Assembly: GCA_937141935.1 (NCBI GenBank)
Contig: CAKZQS010000009.1
Location: 2,501 to 66,500 of the forward strand
Origin: an uncultured Ectothiorhodospiraceae bacterium
GTDB taxonomy: Bacteria > Pseudomonadota > Gammaproteobacteria > Nevskiales > Oceanococcaceae
Reading direction: 5' to 3'
Length of the DNA stretch: 64,000 nt
Below the pieces are notes generated by a model. That model was not told the DNA's origin and did no database searches. It saw only the letters and a list, made by a program, of their open reading frames with translations. The position numbers and the translations under genes are program-made. This document shows positions 9,466 to 18,007 of this stretch, in pieces; position 1 is the stretch's first letter; every line of letters begins with the position of its first letter.

Positions 9466-9506
9466 AATGGCCAAGTGAATCGCCGTGCGCAAAGTCCCGT
9501 CAGCGC

Positions 9507-10010
9507 CTAGCCCGCGGCCGGCGACTGCTCGGGCAGGGGCCGCCCCGTGCGCTCGGCGAGCTGGCGCAGCGCGCGCCGATACACCGAGCGCTTGAAGAAC
9601 ACGACCTCACGGGGCGGCGTGTCCCAGTCCACCCAGCGCCAGCCGTCAAACTCCGGGTGGCCGGTCGCATCGAACACAATGGCCTCGGTGCTGCAGCGCA
9701 GCCGCAACAAGAACCATTTTTGCTTTTGCCCGATGCACAAGGGCGTTTTGCCGCGGCGGATGTAGCGCAGCGGCAACCGGTAGCGCAGCCAGCCCTGGGT
9801 GCGAGCCACCAGTTCGACATCCTCCCGGCGCAGGCCCAGCTCCTCGTACAATTCGCGGTAGCAGGCTTGCTCGGCGCTTTCGCCACGCTGGATGCCGCCC
9901 TGCGGGAACTGCCAGGCATCCTGCCCCACGCGCTTGGCCCAGAGCAGCTTGCCGTCGTCGCCCGTCACCACGATGCCGACGTTGGGACGAAAACCGTCCA
10001 GATCGACCAT
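9507..10010 (-). CDS. rppH: RNA pyrophosphohydrolase (Nudix)
   Basis: Removes pyrophosphate from the 5' triphosphate (or diphosphate) end of mRNA, triggering RNase E decay. The protein begins [15 protein letters not shown], the RppH hallmark. It carries the full Nudix box [20 protein letters not shown] followed by LG, and ends in the family-typical [18 protein letters not shown]. The 167 aa start at 10010 was chosen over the longer track ORF. It is divergent from a HAD-family gene, a pairing also seen in other Gammaproteobacteria. Confidence 0.95.
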   Translation of the reverse strand: MVDLDGFRPNVGIVVTGDDGKLLWAKRVGQDAWQFPQGGIQRGESAEQACYRELYEELGLRREDVELVARTQGWLRYRLPLRYIRRGKTPLCIGQKQKWFLLRLRCSTEAIVFDATGHPEFDGWRWVDWDTPPREVVFFKRSVYRRALRQLAERTGRPLPEQSPAAG

Positions 10011-10089
10011 GATGCGTCCTTGATTTTTTCGCTGCGGACCATTTTTCCACAGCCAGGCCCGCAGCCCCAAACCCTTGCAGAGCCCCCGG

Positions 10090-10737
10090 ATGAAGCTTGC
10101 CGCCTTTGACCTCGACAACACCCTCCTCGCCGGCGACAGCGATTACCTCTGGGGCCAGTACCTGGCCGACCAGGGCGTGGTCGACGCGCAGGAGCACGCA
10201 CGGCGCAACCAGGAGTTCTATGCGCAGTACCAGGAGGGCACGCTGGATATCCACGAATTCGCGCGCTTTTCCTTTGGTCGCATGGGGCGCATCCCGGCCG
10301 CCGACCTGGCGCGGCTGCGCGCCGCCTACGTGCGCGAGATCATCATGCCGCGCGTCGCCCCGGGCGCCCATGCGCTGCTCGAGCAGCACCGACAGGACGG
10401 CGCCGAGCTGCTGATCATCACCGCCACCAACACCTATATCACCCGGCCCATCGCCGAGCTGCTGGGCGTGCCGACGCTGATCGGCACCGAGCCGGCCTTC
10501 GCCGAGGGCTGCATGACCGGCGAGATCGACGGCACGCCTTGCTTCCAGGACGGCAAGGTGACCAAGCTGCGCGAGTGGCTGAAAGGGCGCGAGGTCGAAC
10601 GCTCCTGGTTCTATTCGGATTCCATCAACGACGTGCCCCTACTGGAGTGGTCGGATCACCCGCACGCCGTGGACCCCTGCCCACGTCTGGAGGCGGTGGC
10701 GAATGAGCGCGGCTGGCCCATCCTCTCTCTGCGCTGA
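10090..10737 (+). CDS. HAD-IB family hydrolase (SerB/CicA-like phosphatase)
   Basis: Cytoplasmic phosphatase of the HAD superfamily. Motif I is [14 protein letters not shown], motif [10 protein letters not shown], and motif [16 protein letters not shown]; the helical cap lies between residues ~20 and 95. The length of 215 aa suits the IB subclass near phosphoserine phosphatase, but the substrate cannot be told from sequence. ATG 10090 is preferred over an upstream TTG at 10075, and neither has a strong ribosome-binding site. Its end overlaps the start of the GNAT-C39 gene by 35 bp, so the two are probably translated from one mRNA. Confidence 0.88.
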   Translation: MKLAAFDLDNTLLAGDSDYLWGQYLADQGVVDAQEHARRNQEFYAQYQEGTLDIHEFARFSFGRMGRIPAADLARLRAAYVREIIMPRVAPGAHALLEQHRQDGAELLIITATNTYITRPIAELLGVPTLIGTEPAFAEGCMTGEIDGTPCFQDGKVTKLREWLKGREVERSWFYSDSINDVPLLEWSDHPHAVDPCPRLEAVANERGWPILSLR

Positions 10738-11872
10738 GCCGGCCGCCGGCGTCGCGCCGCGGCTGCGCCCGGCGCAGCCGGAGGACCTGAGCGCCCTGTG
10801 CCGGCTGGAGGCGCAGGCCTTTGCCAGCGACCGGCTGTCGCGGCGGCGCATGCGCCACTGGATCAGCGCCGACAACGGCTGCCTGCACGTCGCGACAGGC
10901 GCCGACGGCACGCTGCTGGGCTATGCGCTGGCGCTGCTGCGCCCGGGCACGCGCATGGCCCGGCTGTATTCGCTGGCGGTCGACGACCGGGCCCGCGGCC
11001 TGGGGCTCGGCGCCCGCCTGGTCGAGGCGCTGGAGCACGAATGCGCGCACCGCGGCCGGCTGTACATGCGCCTGGAGGTGGCGCCGTCGAACGCGCCGGC
11101 CATCGCCCTCTACCGCCGACTGGGCTATCGCTCCTTCGGTCGCTGGACCGATTACTACGAGGACCACCAGGACGCGCTGCGGATGCAAAAGCCCATCCGC
11201 CCGCTGCCCCCGGCGCCGGGGCTGCGGCCCCTGCCCTGGTACGGCCAGAGCACCGAATTCACCTGCGGCCCCGCGGCGCTGCTGATGGCCATGGCGGCCC
11301 TGGCCCCAGGACGGGACTGCACGCAGGCCGAGGAGCTGGCGCTGTGGCGCGAGGCCACCACGATCTTCATGACCTCCGGTCACGGCGGCTGCCACCCGGT
11401 CGGGCTGGCGCTGGCGGCACAGCGGCGCGGTTTCGTGGCCGAGGCCTGGCTGAACACCCGCGAGCCCCTGTTCGTCGACGGCGTGCGCCGCGAGGACAAG
11501 AAGGCCGTGATCCGCGCCGTGCACACACAGTTTCTGGCCGACGCCGAGGCCAGCGGGCTGGCGGTGCATTGCGGCGAGCTGGAGACCGCCGACCTGGCCG
11601 CGCGGCTGCAGCAGGGCTGGCTGGCGGTGGCCCTGATCTCGACCTGGCGCCTGGACGGGCGCAAGGCGCCGCATTGGGTGCTGCTGAGCGCCGCCGACGC
11701 CGAGTGCTTCTACATCCACGACCCCGACCCGCCGGAGGACGAGGGCGTGCCGCTGGACCATGAGTACCTGCCCATCGCCCGCGAGGACTTCGCCCGCATG
11801 AGCCGCTTCGGTGCCCAGCGCCTGCGCACCCTGTTGCTGCTAGGGGCGCCCACGGGCGGCAGCACGGCCTGA
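10703..11872 (+). CDS. GNAT acetyltransferase fused to C39-like peptidase
   Basis: Two-domain protein. Residues ~20-160 are a RimI-like GNAT acetyltransferase (LYSLAVDDRARGLGLGARLVEAL acetyl-CoA loop region; NAPAIALYRRLGYRSFGRW). Residues ~175-380 are a papain-like C39 peptidase of the DUF3335 type, with the catalytic cysteine in TEFTCGPAALLMAM and a histidine in KAPHWVLLSA. This fusion is known from comparative genomics to associate with RLAN/RimK-like ATP-grasp ligases. Here it faces exactly such a gene tail-to-tail with one base between the stop codons. The ATG lies inside the end of the HAD gene behind GGAGGCGG. Role is inferred: acetylation and proteolytic processing of a peptide or protein target. 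Confidence 0.88.
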   Translation: MSAAGPSSLCAEPAAGVAPRLRPAQPEDLSALCRLEAQAFASDRLSRRRMRHWISADNGCLHVATGADGTLLGYALALLRPGTRMARLYSLAVDDRARGLGLGARLVEALEHECAHRGRLYMRLEVAPSNAPAIALYRRLGYRSFGRWTDYYEDHQDALRMQKPIRPLPPAPGLRPLPWYGQSTEFTCGPAALLMAMAALAPGRDCTQAEELALWREATTIFMTSGHGGCHPVGLALAAQRRGFVAEAWLNTREPLFVDGVRREDKKAVIRAVHTQFLADAEASGLAVHCGELETADLAARLQQGWLAVALISTWRLDGRKAPHWVLLSAADAECFYIHDPDPPEDEGVPLDHEYLPIAREDFARMSRFGAQRLRTLLLLGAPTGGSTA

Positions 11873-11873
11873 G

Positions 11874-13328
11874 CTAGCGGCCGCGGCGCTCCAGGCGGCG
11901 GGCGAACTCGCCGGCGATCTGCATGTACAGCTCCTCGCCCAGAAAGGCGTCCTCGACCCCGTGGTCCAGGCTGGGGTTGTCGTTGACCTCGATCACGTAG
12001 GCCCGCGCCCCCTGCTGCTTGATGTCGATGCCGTACAGCCCGTCGCCAATCATCCGCGCCGCGCGCAGCGCCGCGTCCAGCACCGCCCGCGGCACCTCAT
12101 AGGTCGGCAGCGTTTCGAAGCCGCCGGAGTCCACCCGGCCCTCGCCGTGGGCGTAGATCTGCCAGTGGTTCCGGGCCATGAAATAGCGGCAGGCATACAG
12201 CGGGCGGCCGTTCAGCACGCCGATGCGCCAGTCGTACTCGGTGTACAGATACTCCTGCGCCAGCACCAGCGCCGAGTCGGCCAGCATGCGCGCAAGCTCG
12301 GCCTCCAGCGCCGCGCCGTCGGCCACCTTGCGCACGCCGCGCGAGAAGCTGCCATCGGGAATCTTCAGCACCACAGGAAAGCCCAGCTCGGCCTCGATGG
12401 CGGCGCGCTCCTCGGCACTGGCCGAGGCGACGATGCGGCTGCGCAGCGTGGGCACCCGGTTGTAGCTGAAGGCGTCCTGCAAAAAGACCTTGTTGCAGCA
12501 ACGCAGGATCGAGGTGGGGTCGTCGATGACCACCAGGCCCTCGATCTCGGCCCGCCGCGCGAACTGGTAGGTGTAGTGGTCGATGGCGGTCGTCACGCGA
12601 ATGAACAGCGCGTCGAACTCGCCAATGCGCGACAGATCGCCCGGCCCCAGGCGCTCGGGGTTCAGGCCCACCTTGCGCGCCGCTTTCTCGATGCGCTTCA
12701 ACGCGCCCTCGTCGCTGGGCGGCAGGGTCTCCGCCGGGTCCACCAGCAGCGCGAAATCCCAGCGCGCCGCCTTGCGCTGGCGCGGCCGGCGCCACAGGCT
12801 TTGGGTAAAGCGGCCCAGGGCCTCGTGGAAGGCGGCCCGCTCGGTGGCATCCAGCTCGGCGTAGGCGGCATAGCGCAGCGTGCCCAGGCGCCAGGCGCCG
12901 GCGTAATCCAACCGCACCCGCAGAATCGGGCAGGCGAAGCGCTCGAACAGCCGCCGGCCCAACGGCCGCAGGCGCGCCTCGGCGCTGTGGCCCAGCAGCA
13001 CGACAAACTCGCGGCTGTGCGGCTCCCCGGCGGCCGGCGCCGGCAGCTTGGCCAGCAGGTCCTCGGCGCGCAGCAGCGTCAGCGCCTCGCTGCGCAGGTC
13101 GTTGAGCGTGTTGACCGAGGGCAGCACGCGGTGCCCCCGCGCCTCGGCCAGCAGCGAGCAGTAATAGCCCTCGCTCAGATAGCCGCCGGCGGCGCACAGG
13201 TTCAGGATGCGCGTCTTCTTCTCGCCGGCCCGCGGCAACTCGCGCAGGTAGCTGGCGAAATCCAGCGGCGCAGGGGCCTCGTCCGGCCAGTCCGTGGGGT
13301 CATCGACGACGATGTAAAAGGCGCTCAA
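11874..13328 (-). CDS. RimK-like ATP-grasp ligase with RLAN N-terminal domain
   Basis: Predicted amino acid or peptide ligase. The N-terminal RLAN domain (about residues 1-190) is followed by a RimK-type ATP-grasp domain: PVVLKIPDGSFSRGVRKV (nucleotide loop), EYDWRIGVLNGRPLYACRYF, and the Mg-binding end YVIEVNDNPSLDHG. The start is TTG 13328 behind GGAG, giving LSAFYIVVDDPTDW, which matches the family opening; length is 484 aa. It is the last gene of the rimB-rimK-AstE-selO run, after a 78-bp gap from selO, and converges on the GNAT-C39 gene. The substrate is unknown. Confidence 0.88.
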   Translation of the reverse strand: MSAFYIVVDDPTDWPDEAPAPLDFASYLRELPRAGEKKTRILNLCAAGGYLSEGYYCSLLAEARGHRVLPSVNTLNDLRSEALTLLRAEDLLAKLPAPAAGEPHSREFVVLLGHSAEARLRPLGRRLFERFACPILRVRLDYAGAWRLGTLRYAAYAELDATERAAFHEALGRFTQSLWRRPRQRKAARWDFALLVDPAETLPPSDEGALKRIEKAARKVGLNPERLGPGDLSRIGEFDALFIRVTTAIDHYTYQFARRAEIEGLVVIDDPTSILRCCNKVFLQDAFSYNRVPTLRSRIVASASAEERAAIEAELGFPVVLKIPDGSFSRGVRKVADGAALEAELARMLADSALVLAQEYLYTEYDWRIGVLNGRPLYACRYFMARNHWQIYAHGEGRVDSGGFETLPTYEVPRAVLDAALRAARMIGDGLYGIDIKQQGARAYVIEVNDNPSLDHGVEDAFLGEELYMQIAGEFARRLERRGR

Positions 13329-13406
13329 GCCAGCTCCAGCGGGCGCAAAGCGCGCATCAGAGCAGAAAGCCCGGCGGCGCACAATGTGCGCGCGAATTCG
13401 GCGCGA

Positions 13407-14963
13407 TCAGGAGCTGCAGGAGAGCTGGCTGCAGCCGGCCTTGTCGCGGGCCCAGTCCGGCCGCAAGCCGGCCAGGTGGGCGTCGGCCGGGTCCTCGAAG
13501 GGCCGGGCCAGTGCGGCCTGCAGCCGCTCGAGCACGCTCATGTCGCCGGCCTCGGCCGCCTCGATGGCCTCGGCCAGCAGCCAGTTGCGCGGCACCACGG
13601 CGGGGTTGTGCGCGCGCAGCGCCTCCGGCGCGACCCGGCGGCGGGCATGCCAGCCGGCGAACCACTGTTCGGCCAGGGCGCGCTGCTGCGGCGTCCAGTC
13701 CGACTCGGCGTAGCTGTGCGCGTCCAGCGCCGCCAGCAGCGCCTCGCCCTGCGCCTGCGCCAGCGGCCCGGACAGCGCGCGGAAGGTGCGGCTGAAGTCC
13801 AGCGCGCGCGCCTGCATCAGCGCGAACAGCTGCTGCAGCCAGTCCTCGTCCTCGGCGCCGATGGCTTCCAGCCCCAGCTTGGCCGCCATGCGCGCGCGAA
13901 AGGCCGCGTTGTATTCGGCATGAAAGGCGCGCAGCGCCTGCTCCAGCTCCGCGCGCGGCGGGCCCAGCGGCATCAGCGCCGCGCCCAGGCAGCCCAGGTT
14001 CCACTGCGCGATCTGCGGCTGGCGCGCATAGCAATAGCGCCGCTGCTGGGCGTCGGTGGTGTTGGGCGTCCAGTCCGGCTCCAGCGGCTCCAGCCAGCCA
14101 AAGGGGCCGTAGTCGATCGTCAGGCCCAGAATCGACAGGTTGTCGGTGTTCATCACGCCGTGCACGAAGCCCAGGCTCATCCAGTCGGCCAGCAGCCGCG
14201 CCGTGCGCCGGCACACCTCGGCGTAAAAGCCGACGACGTCGCCGCCCTGCTCCGGGTAATGCTCGGCCATCACGTAATCGCACAGCCGGCGCAGCGTGTC
14301 GGTCTCCTCCAGCGCGGCGTGGATCTCGAAGTTGCCCAGGCGCACGAAGCTGGGTGCCACGCGGGTGACGATGGCCCCGGGCTCCAGGCGCGGGCGGCCG
14401 TCGTAGAACATGTCGCGCTCGACCTGCTCGCCGCTGCCCACCAGCGCCAGCGCGCGCGAGGTCGGCACACCCAGGGCCGCCATCGCCTCGCTGAGCACGT
14501 ATTCGCGTATCGAGGAACGCAGCACGGCCCGGCCGTCGGCGCCACGCGAGTAGGGCGTGCGCCCGGCGCCCTTGAGCTGCAGCGTTTGCCAGACGCCCTG
14601 CGCGTCACGCAGCTCGCCCAGGTTGATGACCCGACCATCACCGAGCTGGCCGGCCCAGTTTCCGAACTGGTGACCGCCATAGCGCAGCGCATAGCACTGC
14701 CCGCCCGGCGCGCCCCGCTGCCCCGCCCACAGCTGCGCGGCGGCCTCCCGCTCGGGCGCATCGGCCGGGTCGGCCAGGCCCAGCTGCGCGGCGCAATCGG
14801 CTGACCAGGCCAGCAGCTCGGGCGCCGGCATCGGCTCGGGGTCCACGGCGCTGGCGCAGGCCTGCGCGACCTGGCGCGGCTGCCGCGGCGCCTCGGGGAG
14901 GTCCTGCGGCAGGGCCTCCCAGAAGCGGGTGGCGAAGCGCAGCGTGTCCGTCGTGGCGGTCAT
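13407..14963 (-). CDS. selO: Protein adenylyltransferase SelO (YdiU)
   Basis: Pseudokinase-fold enzyme that transfers AMP from ATP to Ser/Thr/Tyr of target proteins, linked to redox control. Family motifs include YALRYGGHQFGNWAGQLGDG, GRTPYSRGADGRAVLRSS, GFVHGVMNTDN (catalytic-loop equivalent) and IDYGPFGWLE (metal-binding DFG equivalent). It ends LSCSS, so the antepenultimate residue, which is selenocysteine in animals, is cysteine here as in other bacteria. Length is 518 aa. Its ATG overlaps the stop of the AstE-like gene (TGATG). The location inside a rim-type modification operon is unusual for this gene. Confidence 0.95.
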   Translation of the reverse strand: MTATTDTLRFATRFWEALPQDLPEAPRQPRQVAQACASAVDPEPMPAPELLAWSADCAAQLGLADPADAPEREAAAQLWAGQRGAPGGQCYALRYGGHQFGNWAGQLGDGRVINLGELRDAQGVWQTLQLKGAGRTPYSRGADGRAVLRSSIREYVLSEAMAALGVPTSRALALVGSGEQVERDMFYDGRPRLEPGAIVTRVAPSFVRLGNFEIHAALEETDTLRRLCDYVMAEHYPEQGGDVVGFYAEVCRRTARLLADWMSLGFVHGVMNTDNLSILGLTIDYGPFGWLEPLEPDWTPNTTDAQQRRYCYARQPQIAQWNLGCLGAALMPLGPPRAELEQALRAFHAEYNAAFRARMAAKLGLEAIGAEDEDWLQQLFALMQARALDFSRTFRALSGPLAQAQGEALLAALDAHSYAESDWTPQQRALAEQWFAGWHARRRVAPEALRAHNPAVVPRNWLLAEAIEAAEAGDMSVLERLQAALARPFEDPADAHLAGLRPDWARDKAGCSQLSCSS

Positions 14964-16000
14964 CAGAGTATCGCCGGCTCGTCCGCGCCCAGGTCGGGGG
15001 GATTTTCCTCCTCGCGCAACTGTTCCCAGTCGGCGGCCACCGCCGCGGCGCGCGCGGTGCGGGCGAGGTGGTAGACGGCCTCGCCCTCGAAGACCAGCGG
15101 CATGTTCAGCTTGCCGACCACGATGCCCTCGAAGGGCGCCAGCAGCGTCGTTTCCTGCTCGCCGTAGGTGTCGGCGATATAGCCCAGCAGGGCGCCTTCG
15201 GCCACGTGCTGGCCAAGCGCGACGGTGGTGCGCAGAATGCCGCTGTTGGCCGCACGCACCCAGGAGCTGCCGCGCGCCGTGACCGGCTTGCGCAGCGGCG
15301 CCCGCTTGCGCCCGGCGGCGATCATGCCCAGGTGGCGCAGCACGTTCAGCACGCCGGCCACGCCCACGCGGATGCTGTCCTCGTCGAAGCGCAGGGCCTC
15401 GCCGGCCTCGTACACGATGACCGGCAGCCCTTCGGCGCGGGTCAGGTCGCGCAGCGTGCCGTCGGCGGGCTTGGAGTCCAGGATCAGCGGCGCCCCAAAG
15501 GCCCCGGCCAGCTCGGCCACACCCGGCTGGTCCAGGTCGGCGCGCAGCTGCGGGAAGTTGCTGCGGTAGATCGCGCCGGTGTGCAGGTCGATGCCGTAAT
15601 CGCTCTGCCGCACCACTTCCTCGGCGAAGGTGTGGGCGATGCGCGCGGCCAGCGAGCCGCTGGTGTTGCCGGGAAAGCTGCGGTTCAGGTCGCGGCGGTC
15701 GGGCAGGTAGCGCGAGCGGCTGACAAAGCCGTGCACGTTGACCACGGGCACGGCGATCAGCGTGCCGCGCAGGCGGCTGAGCGCCTTGTGCCGCAGCACG
15801 CGGCGCACGATCTCGACGCCGTTGAGCTCGTCACCGTGCAGCGCCGCGCTGACAAACAGCGTCGGGCCGTCGCGGCGCCCGCGGCGCACCTGCACCGGCA
15901 TCGTCAGCGCGCTGTGCGTGTACAGGTCGGCCAGCGGCAGTTCGATCTTGGCCGACTCGCCGGCGGCGACCTCGCGGCCGCCGATCGTCAGCGGCTTCAA
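14963..16000 (-). CDS. AstE/AspA-like zinc deacylase (succinylglutamate desuccinylase family)
   Basis: Zinc carboxypeptidase-fold hydrolase acting on acyl-amino acids or C-terminal amino acids. The Zn ligands are visible in [11 protein letters not shown] and in YGIDLHTG; catalytic-site arginine and asparagine fall in [12 protein letters not shown]-terminal barrel-like domain (residues ~235-320, [21 protein letters not shown]) resembles the domain typical of the family. The start is TTG 16000, overlapping the rimK stop as TTGA; length is 345 aa. Genes of this type commonly follow rimK and DUF785 genes. A role in removing or trimming glutamates added by RimK is plausible but not shown. Confidence 0.88.
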   Translation of the reverse strand: MKPLTIGGREVAAGESAKIELPLADLYTHSALTMPVQVRRGRRDGPTLFVSAALHGDELNGVEIVRRVLRHKALSRLRGTLIAVPVVNVHGFVSRSRYLPDRRDLNRSFPGNTSGSLAARIAHTFAEEVVRQSDYGIDLHTGAIYRSNFPQLRADLDQPGVAELAGAFGAPLILDSKPADGTLRDLTRAEGLPVIVYEAGEALRFDEDSIRVGVAGVLNVLRHLGMIAAGRKRAPLRKPVTARGSSWVRAANSGILRTTVALGQHVAEGALLGYIADTYGEQETTLLAPFEGIVVGKLNMPLVFEGEAVYHLARTARAAAVAADWEQLREEENPPDLGADEPAIL

Positions 16001-16902
16001 CCCTGGCCGCGGGTCTTGGTCCGGCCCGCGCGCTGATTCTTCTCGATGAAGCCGATGATCATGCCCGCCACATCGCGGCCGGTGACCGACTCGATGCCCT
16101 CCAGACCCGGCGAGGAGTTGACCTCCATCACCACCGGGCCGTGGTTGCTGCGCAGGATGTCCACACCGGCCACGTTCAGGCCCATGATGCGCGCCGCGCG
16201 GGTGGCGGTGGAGCGCTCCTCGGGGGTGATGCGCACCTTCTCAGCCTGGCCGCCGCGGTGGATGTTCGAGCGAAACTCGCCTTCGCGGGCCTGCCGGCGC
16301 ATGGCCGCCACCACTTTGTCGCCGACGATGAAGCAGCGCAGGTCGGCGCCCTTGGCCTCCTCGATGAACTCCTGCACCAGGAAATAGGCCTTCAGGCCGC
16401 GGAAGGCCTCGATGACCGACTCGCCCGCCTTGCGGGTCTCGGCCAGCACCACGCCCACGCCCTGCGTGCCCTCGAGCAGCTTGATCACCGTCTTGTCGCC
16501 GCCCACCAGGTCGAGCAGATCCGACGTGTCGTCCGGCGAATGCGCGAAGCCGGTCACCGGCATGCCGATGCCGCGGCGGGCCAGCAGCTGGTGCGCACGC
16601 AGCTTGTCGCGCGAGCGGGTGATGGCGACCGACTCGTTGAGCGGGTACACGCCCATCATCTCGAACTGGCGCAGCACGGCCGTGCCGTAAAAGGTCACCG
16701 AGGCGCCGATGCGCGGGATGATGGCGTCAAAGCCCTCCAGCACCTGGCCGCGATAGTGGATCTCGGGCTTGTGCGAGACGATCTTCATGTAGCAGCGCAG
16801 CGGGTCGATCACGTGCACCTCGTGATCGCGCTCGCGCCCGGCCTCGATCAGCCGCCGGGTCGAATAGAGCTTCGCGTTGCGCGACAGGATTCCGATTTTC
16901 AT
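15997..16902 (-). CDS. rimK: RimK-family alpha-L-glutamate ligase
   Basis: ATP-grasp ligase that adds glutamates to the C-terminus of ribosomal protein S6 in E. coli and Pseudomonas. It begins [21 protein letters not shown] and contains the ATP-grasp core [33 protein letters not shown], and the Mg-binding end [14 protein letters not shown]. Length 301 aa is typical. Its ATG overlaps the stop of rimB (ATGA), and its own stop overlaps the TTG of the AstE-like gene. By homology it modifies S6 and so tunes translation; other targets are possible. Confidence 0.94.
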   Translation of the reverse strand: MKIGILSRNAKLYSTRRLIEAGRERDHEVHVIDPLRCYMKIVSHKPEIHYRGQVLEGFDAIIPRIGASVTFYGTAVLRQFEMMGVYPLNESVAITRSRDKLRAHQLLARRGIGMPVTGFAHSPDDTSDLLDLVGGDKTVIKLLEGTQGVGVVLAETRKAGESVIEAFRGLKAYFLVQEFIEEAKGADLRCFIVGDKVVAAMRRQAREGEFRSNIHRGGQAEKVRITPEERSTATRAARIMGLNVAGVDILRSNHGPVVMEVNSSPGLEGIESVTGRDVAGMIIGFIEKNQRAGRTKTRGQG

Positions 16903-17336
16903 GCCTCGGCAGGGCCTCCAAGCAGGTAGGAGCGGGCCGGATCGACCCAGAAGCGGCCCGCCATCGCCGTCCGCCCCAGCAACATGCGAAAGCGCATCGT
17001 GTCGCGGTCGGTCAGCGTGAATTCGGCGCGCCAGCGGTGCGCACCCAGGGCCAGCGTGGTTTCAATGACCGGGCGCAGCTCGCGGTGCCCGCCCGAGTCG
17101 GTCACCTCGCGGGTGTCCACCAGCGGCGCCGTGCAGCGCACGATGCGGTCGTTGCTTTGCTGCTCGGGGTGCACGGCGAAGTGAACGACCTTCTGGCCGC
17201 CTTCGACGTCCTGGCGCAATTCAAAGGCGTGCAAGGCGGAGGTGCGCGCGCCGGTGTCGACCTTGGCCTTGATGAGTCCCAGGCCCAGTTCCTCCAGCTG
17301 CACCCACTCGCGCCAGCCAATCAGCGGCTGGTTCAT
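16899..17336 (-). CDS. RimB-like aspartic protease (DUF785, ATP-dependent zinc protease family)
   Basis: Small retropepsin-like domain protein encoded next to rimK in many bacteria; the Pseudomonas equivalent is called RimB. The active-site motif is [14 protein letters not shown], and the ending [23 protein letters not shown] is typical of the family. Starting at [11 protein letters not shown] gives 145 aa. It is the first gene of the five-gene modification run, so the promoter probably lies in the ~110 bp upstream (17337-17450), where no clear motif was seen. It probably processes RimK-modified proteins or regulates RimK; this is inference. Confidence 0.87.
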   Translation of the reverse strand: MNQPLIGWREWVQLEELGLGLIKAKVDTGARTSALHAFELRQDVEGGQKVVHFAVHPEQQSNDRIVRCTAPLVDTREVTDSGGHRELRPVIETTLALGAHRWRAEFTLTDRDTMRFRMLLGRTAMAGRFWVDPARSYLLGGPAEA

Positions 17337-17450
17337 CGGCCCGCCCATCGCCGTTTCGCGGTCTGTGTCATGCGCATGAAACTAGCATGCGCCCCCGGGC
17401 GGCCGCGACGGGCACCACCGGGCGGCGACAGGAGCCGCCGCCCGCGGGCG

Positions 17451-17912
17451 TCAGGAATCCGGCGCGGGCGGCGCCTCGGGGCCGATCGGCACCAGTTGCA
17501 GGCCAACGATCTTGACCCGGTCGCCGACGCGCAGGCCCTCGGCGCCCTCGACCAGCAGGCTGCGCACGAAGCCGTCGTCCATGCGCAGCGTGACTTCGGC
17601 GCGGCGCACGATCTTGCCGTAGCCATGCACCTGGTAAACCGGCGCATCGAAGGTGCCGGCGGTGCCCACCGGGTATTGCAGCCCCAGGCGGTCGGTCAGA
17701 TCACCGCCGCGCCCCACCTCGGGCATGATGCGGGCGGCGCGCGCGGGCGCATCGGCGCGCGGCTCGCTGCCGCGCACACGGTCGATGTCGACGATCTCGC
17801 CGCAGGCGCGGCAGGTGTCATCTTTCGCCGCAGCGGTGTCGTCGTCGGGACTGCTCGCGCAGGCGGCGAGCCACAGGCTGGCGGTCAGGGGAATCAGCAG
17901 GCGGGCAAGCAT
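17451..17912 (-). CDS. Uncharacterised lipoprotein with CxxC motif
   Basis: Probable outer-membrane lipoprotein of 153 aa, start MLARLLIPLTASLWLAACASS with lipobox LAAC. After the lipid cysteine comes an acidic/alanine linker and a CRACGEIVDIDRV motif, then a small beta-rich domain (YQVHGYGKIVRRAEVTLRMDDG...VGDRVKIVGLQLVPIG). The CxxCG motif followed by hydrophobics resembles outer-membrane lipoproteins of the glycine-zipper type, but no glycine zipper is visible. No function can be given. It stands alone between rimB and the receiver-like gene, all on the minus strand. Confidence 0.75.
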   Translation of the reverse strand: MLARLLIPLTASLWLAACASSPDDDTAAAKDDTCRACGEIVDIDRVRGSEPRADAPARAARIMPEVGRGGDLTDRLGLQYPVGTAGTFDAPVYQVHGYGKIVRRAEVTLRMDDGFVRSLLVEGAEGLRVGDRVKIVGLQLVPIGPEAPPAPDS

Positions 17913-17985
17913 GGTCGGGCTCTCCAGTGGGCCGGACCGGCTTCGACCGCGGCGCGGCGCCAAAATTCCGCCGCGCCCGGGATGC

Positions 17986-18006
17986 CGCGACGCGACGCGA
18001 CGCGAC
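17986..18006. repeat. Short CGCGA tandem repeat
   Basis: Four consecutive CGCGA pentamers (plus flanks) immediately downstream of the pseudo-response regulator stop. It is short enough to vary by slippage but lies outside coding sequence. Confidence 0.6.
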
Positions 18007-18007
18007 G

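Noticed and set aside
11961-14804. 947-aa plus-strand ORF over the RLAN ligase and selO
   Set aside because: Shadow of two recognised minus-strand genes; repetitive H/Q/R-rich composition.
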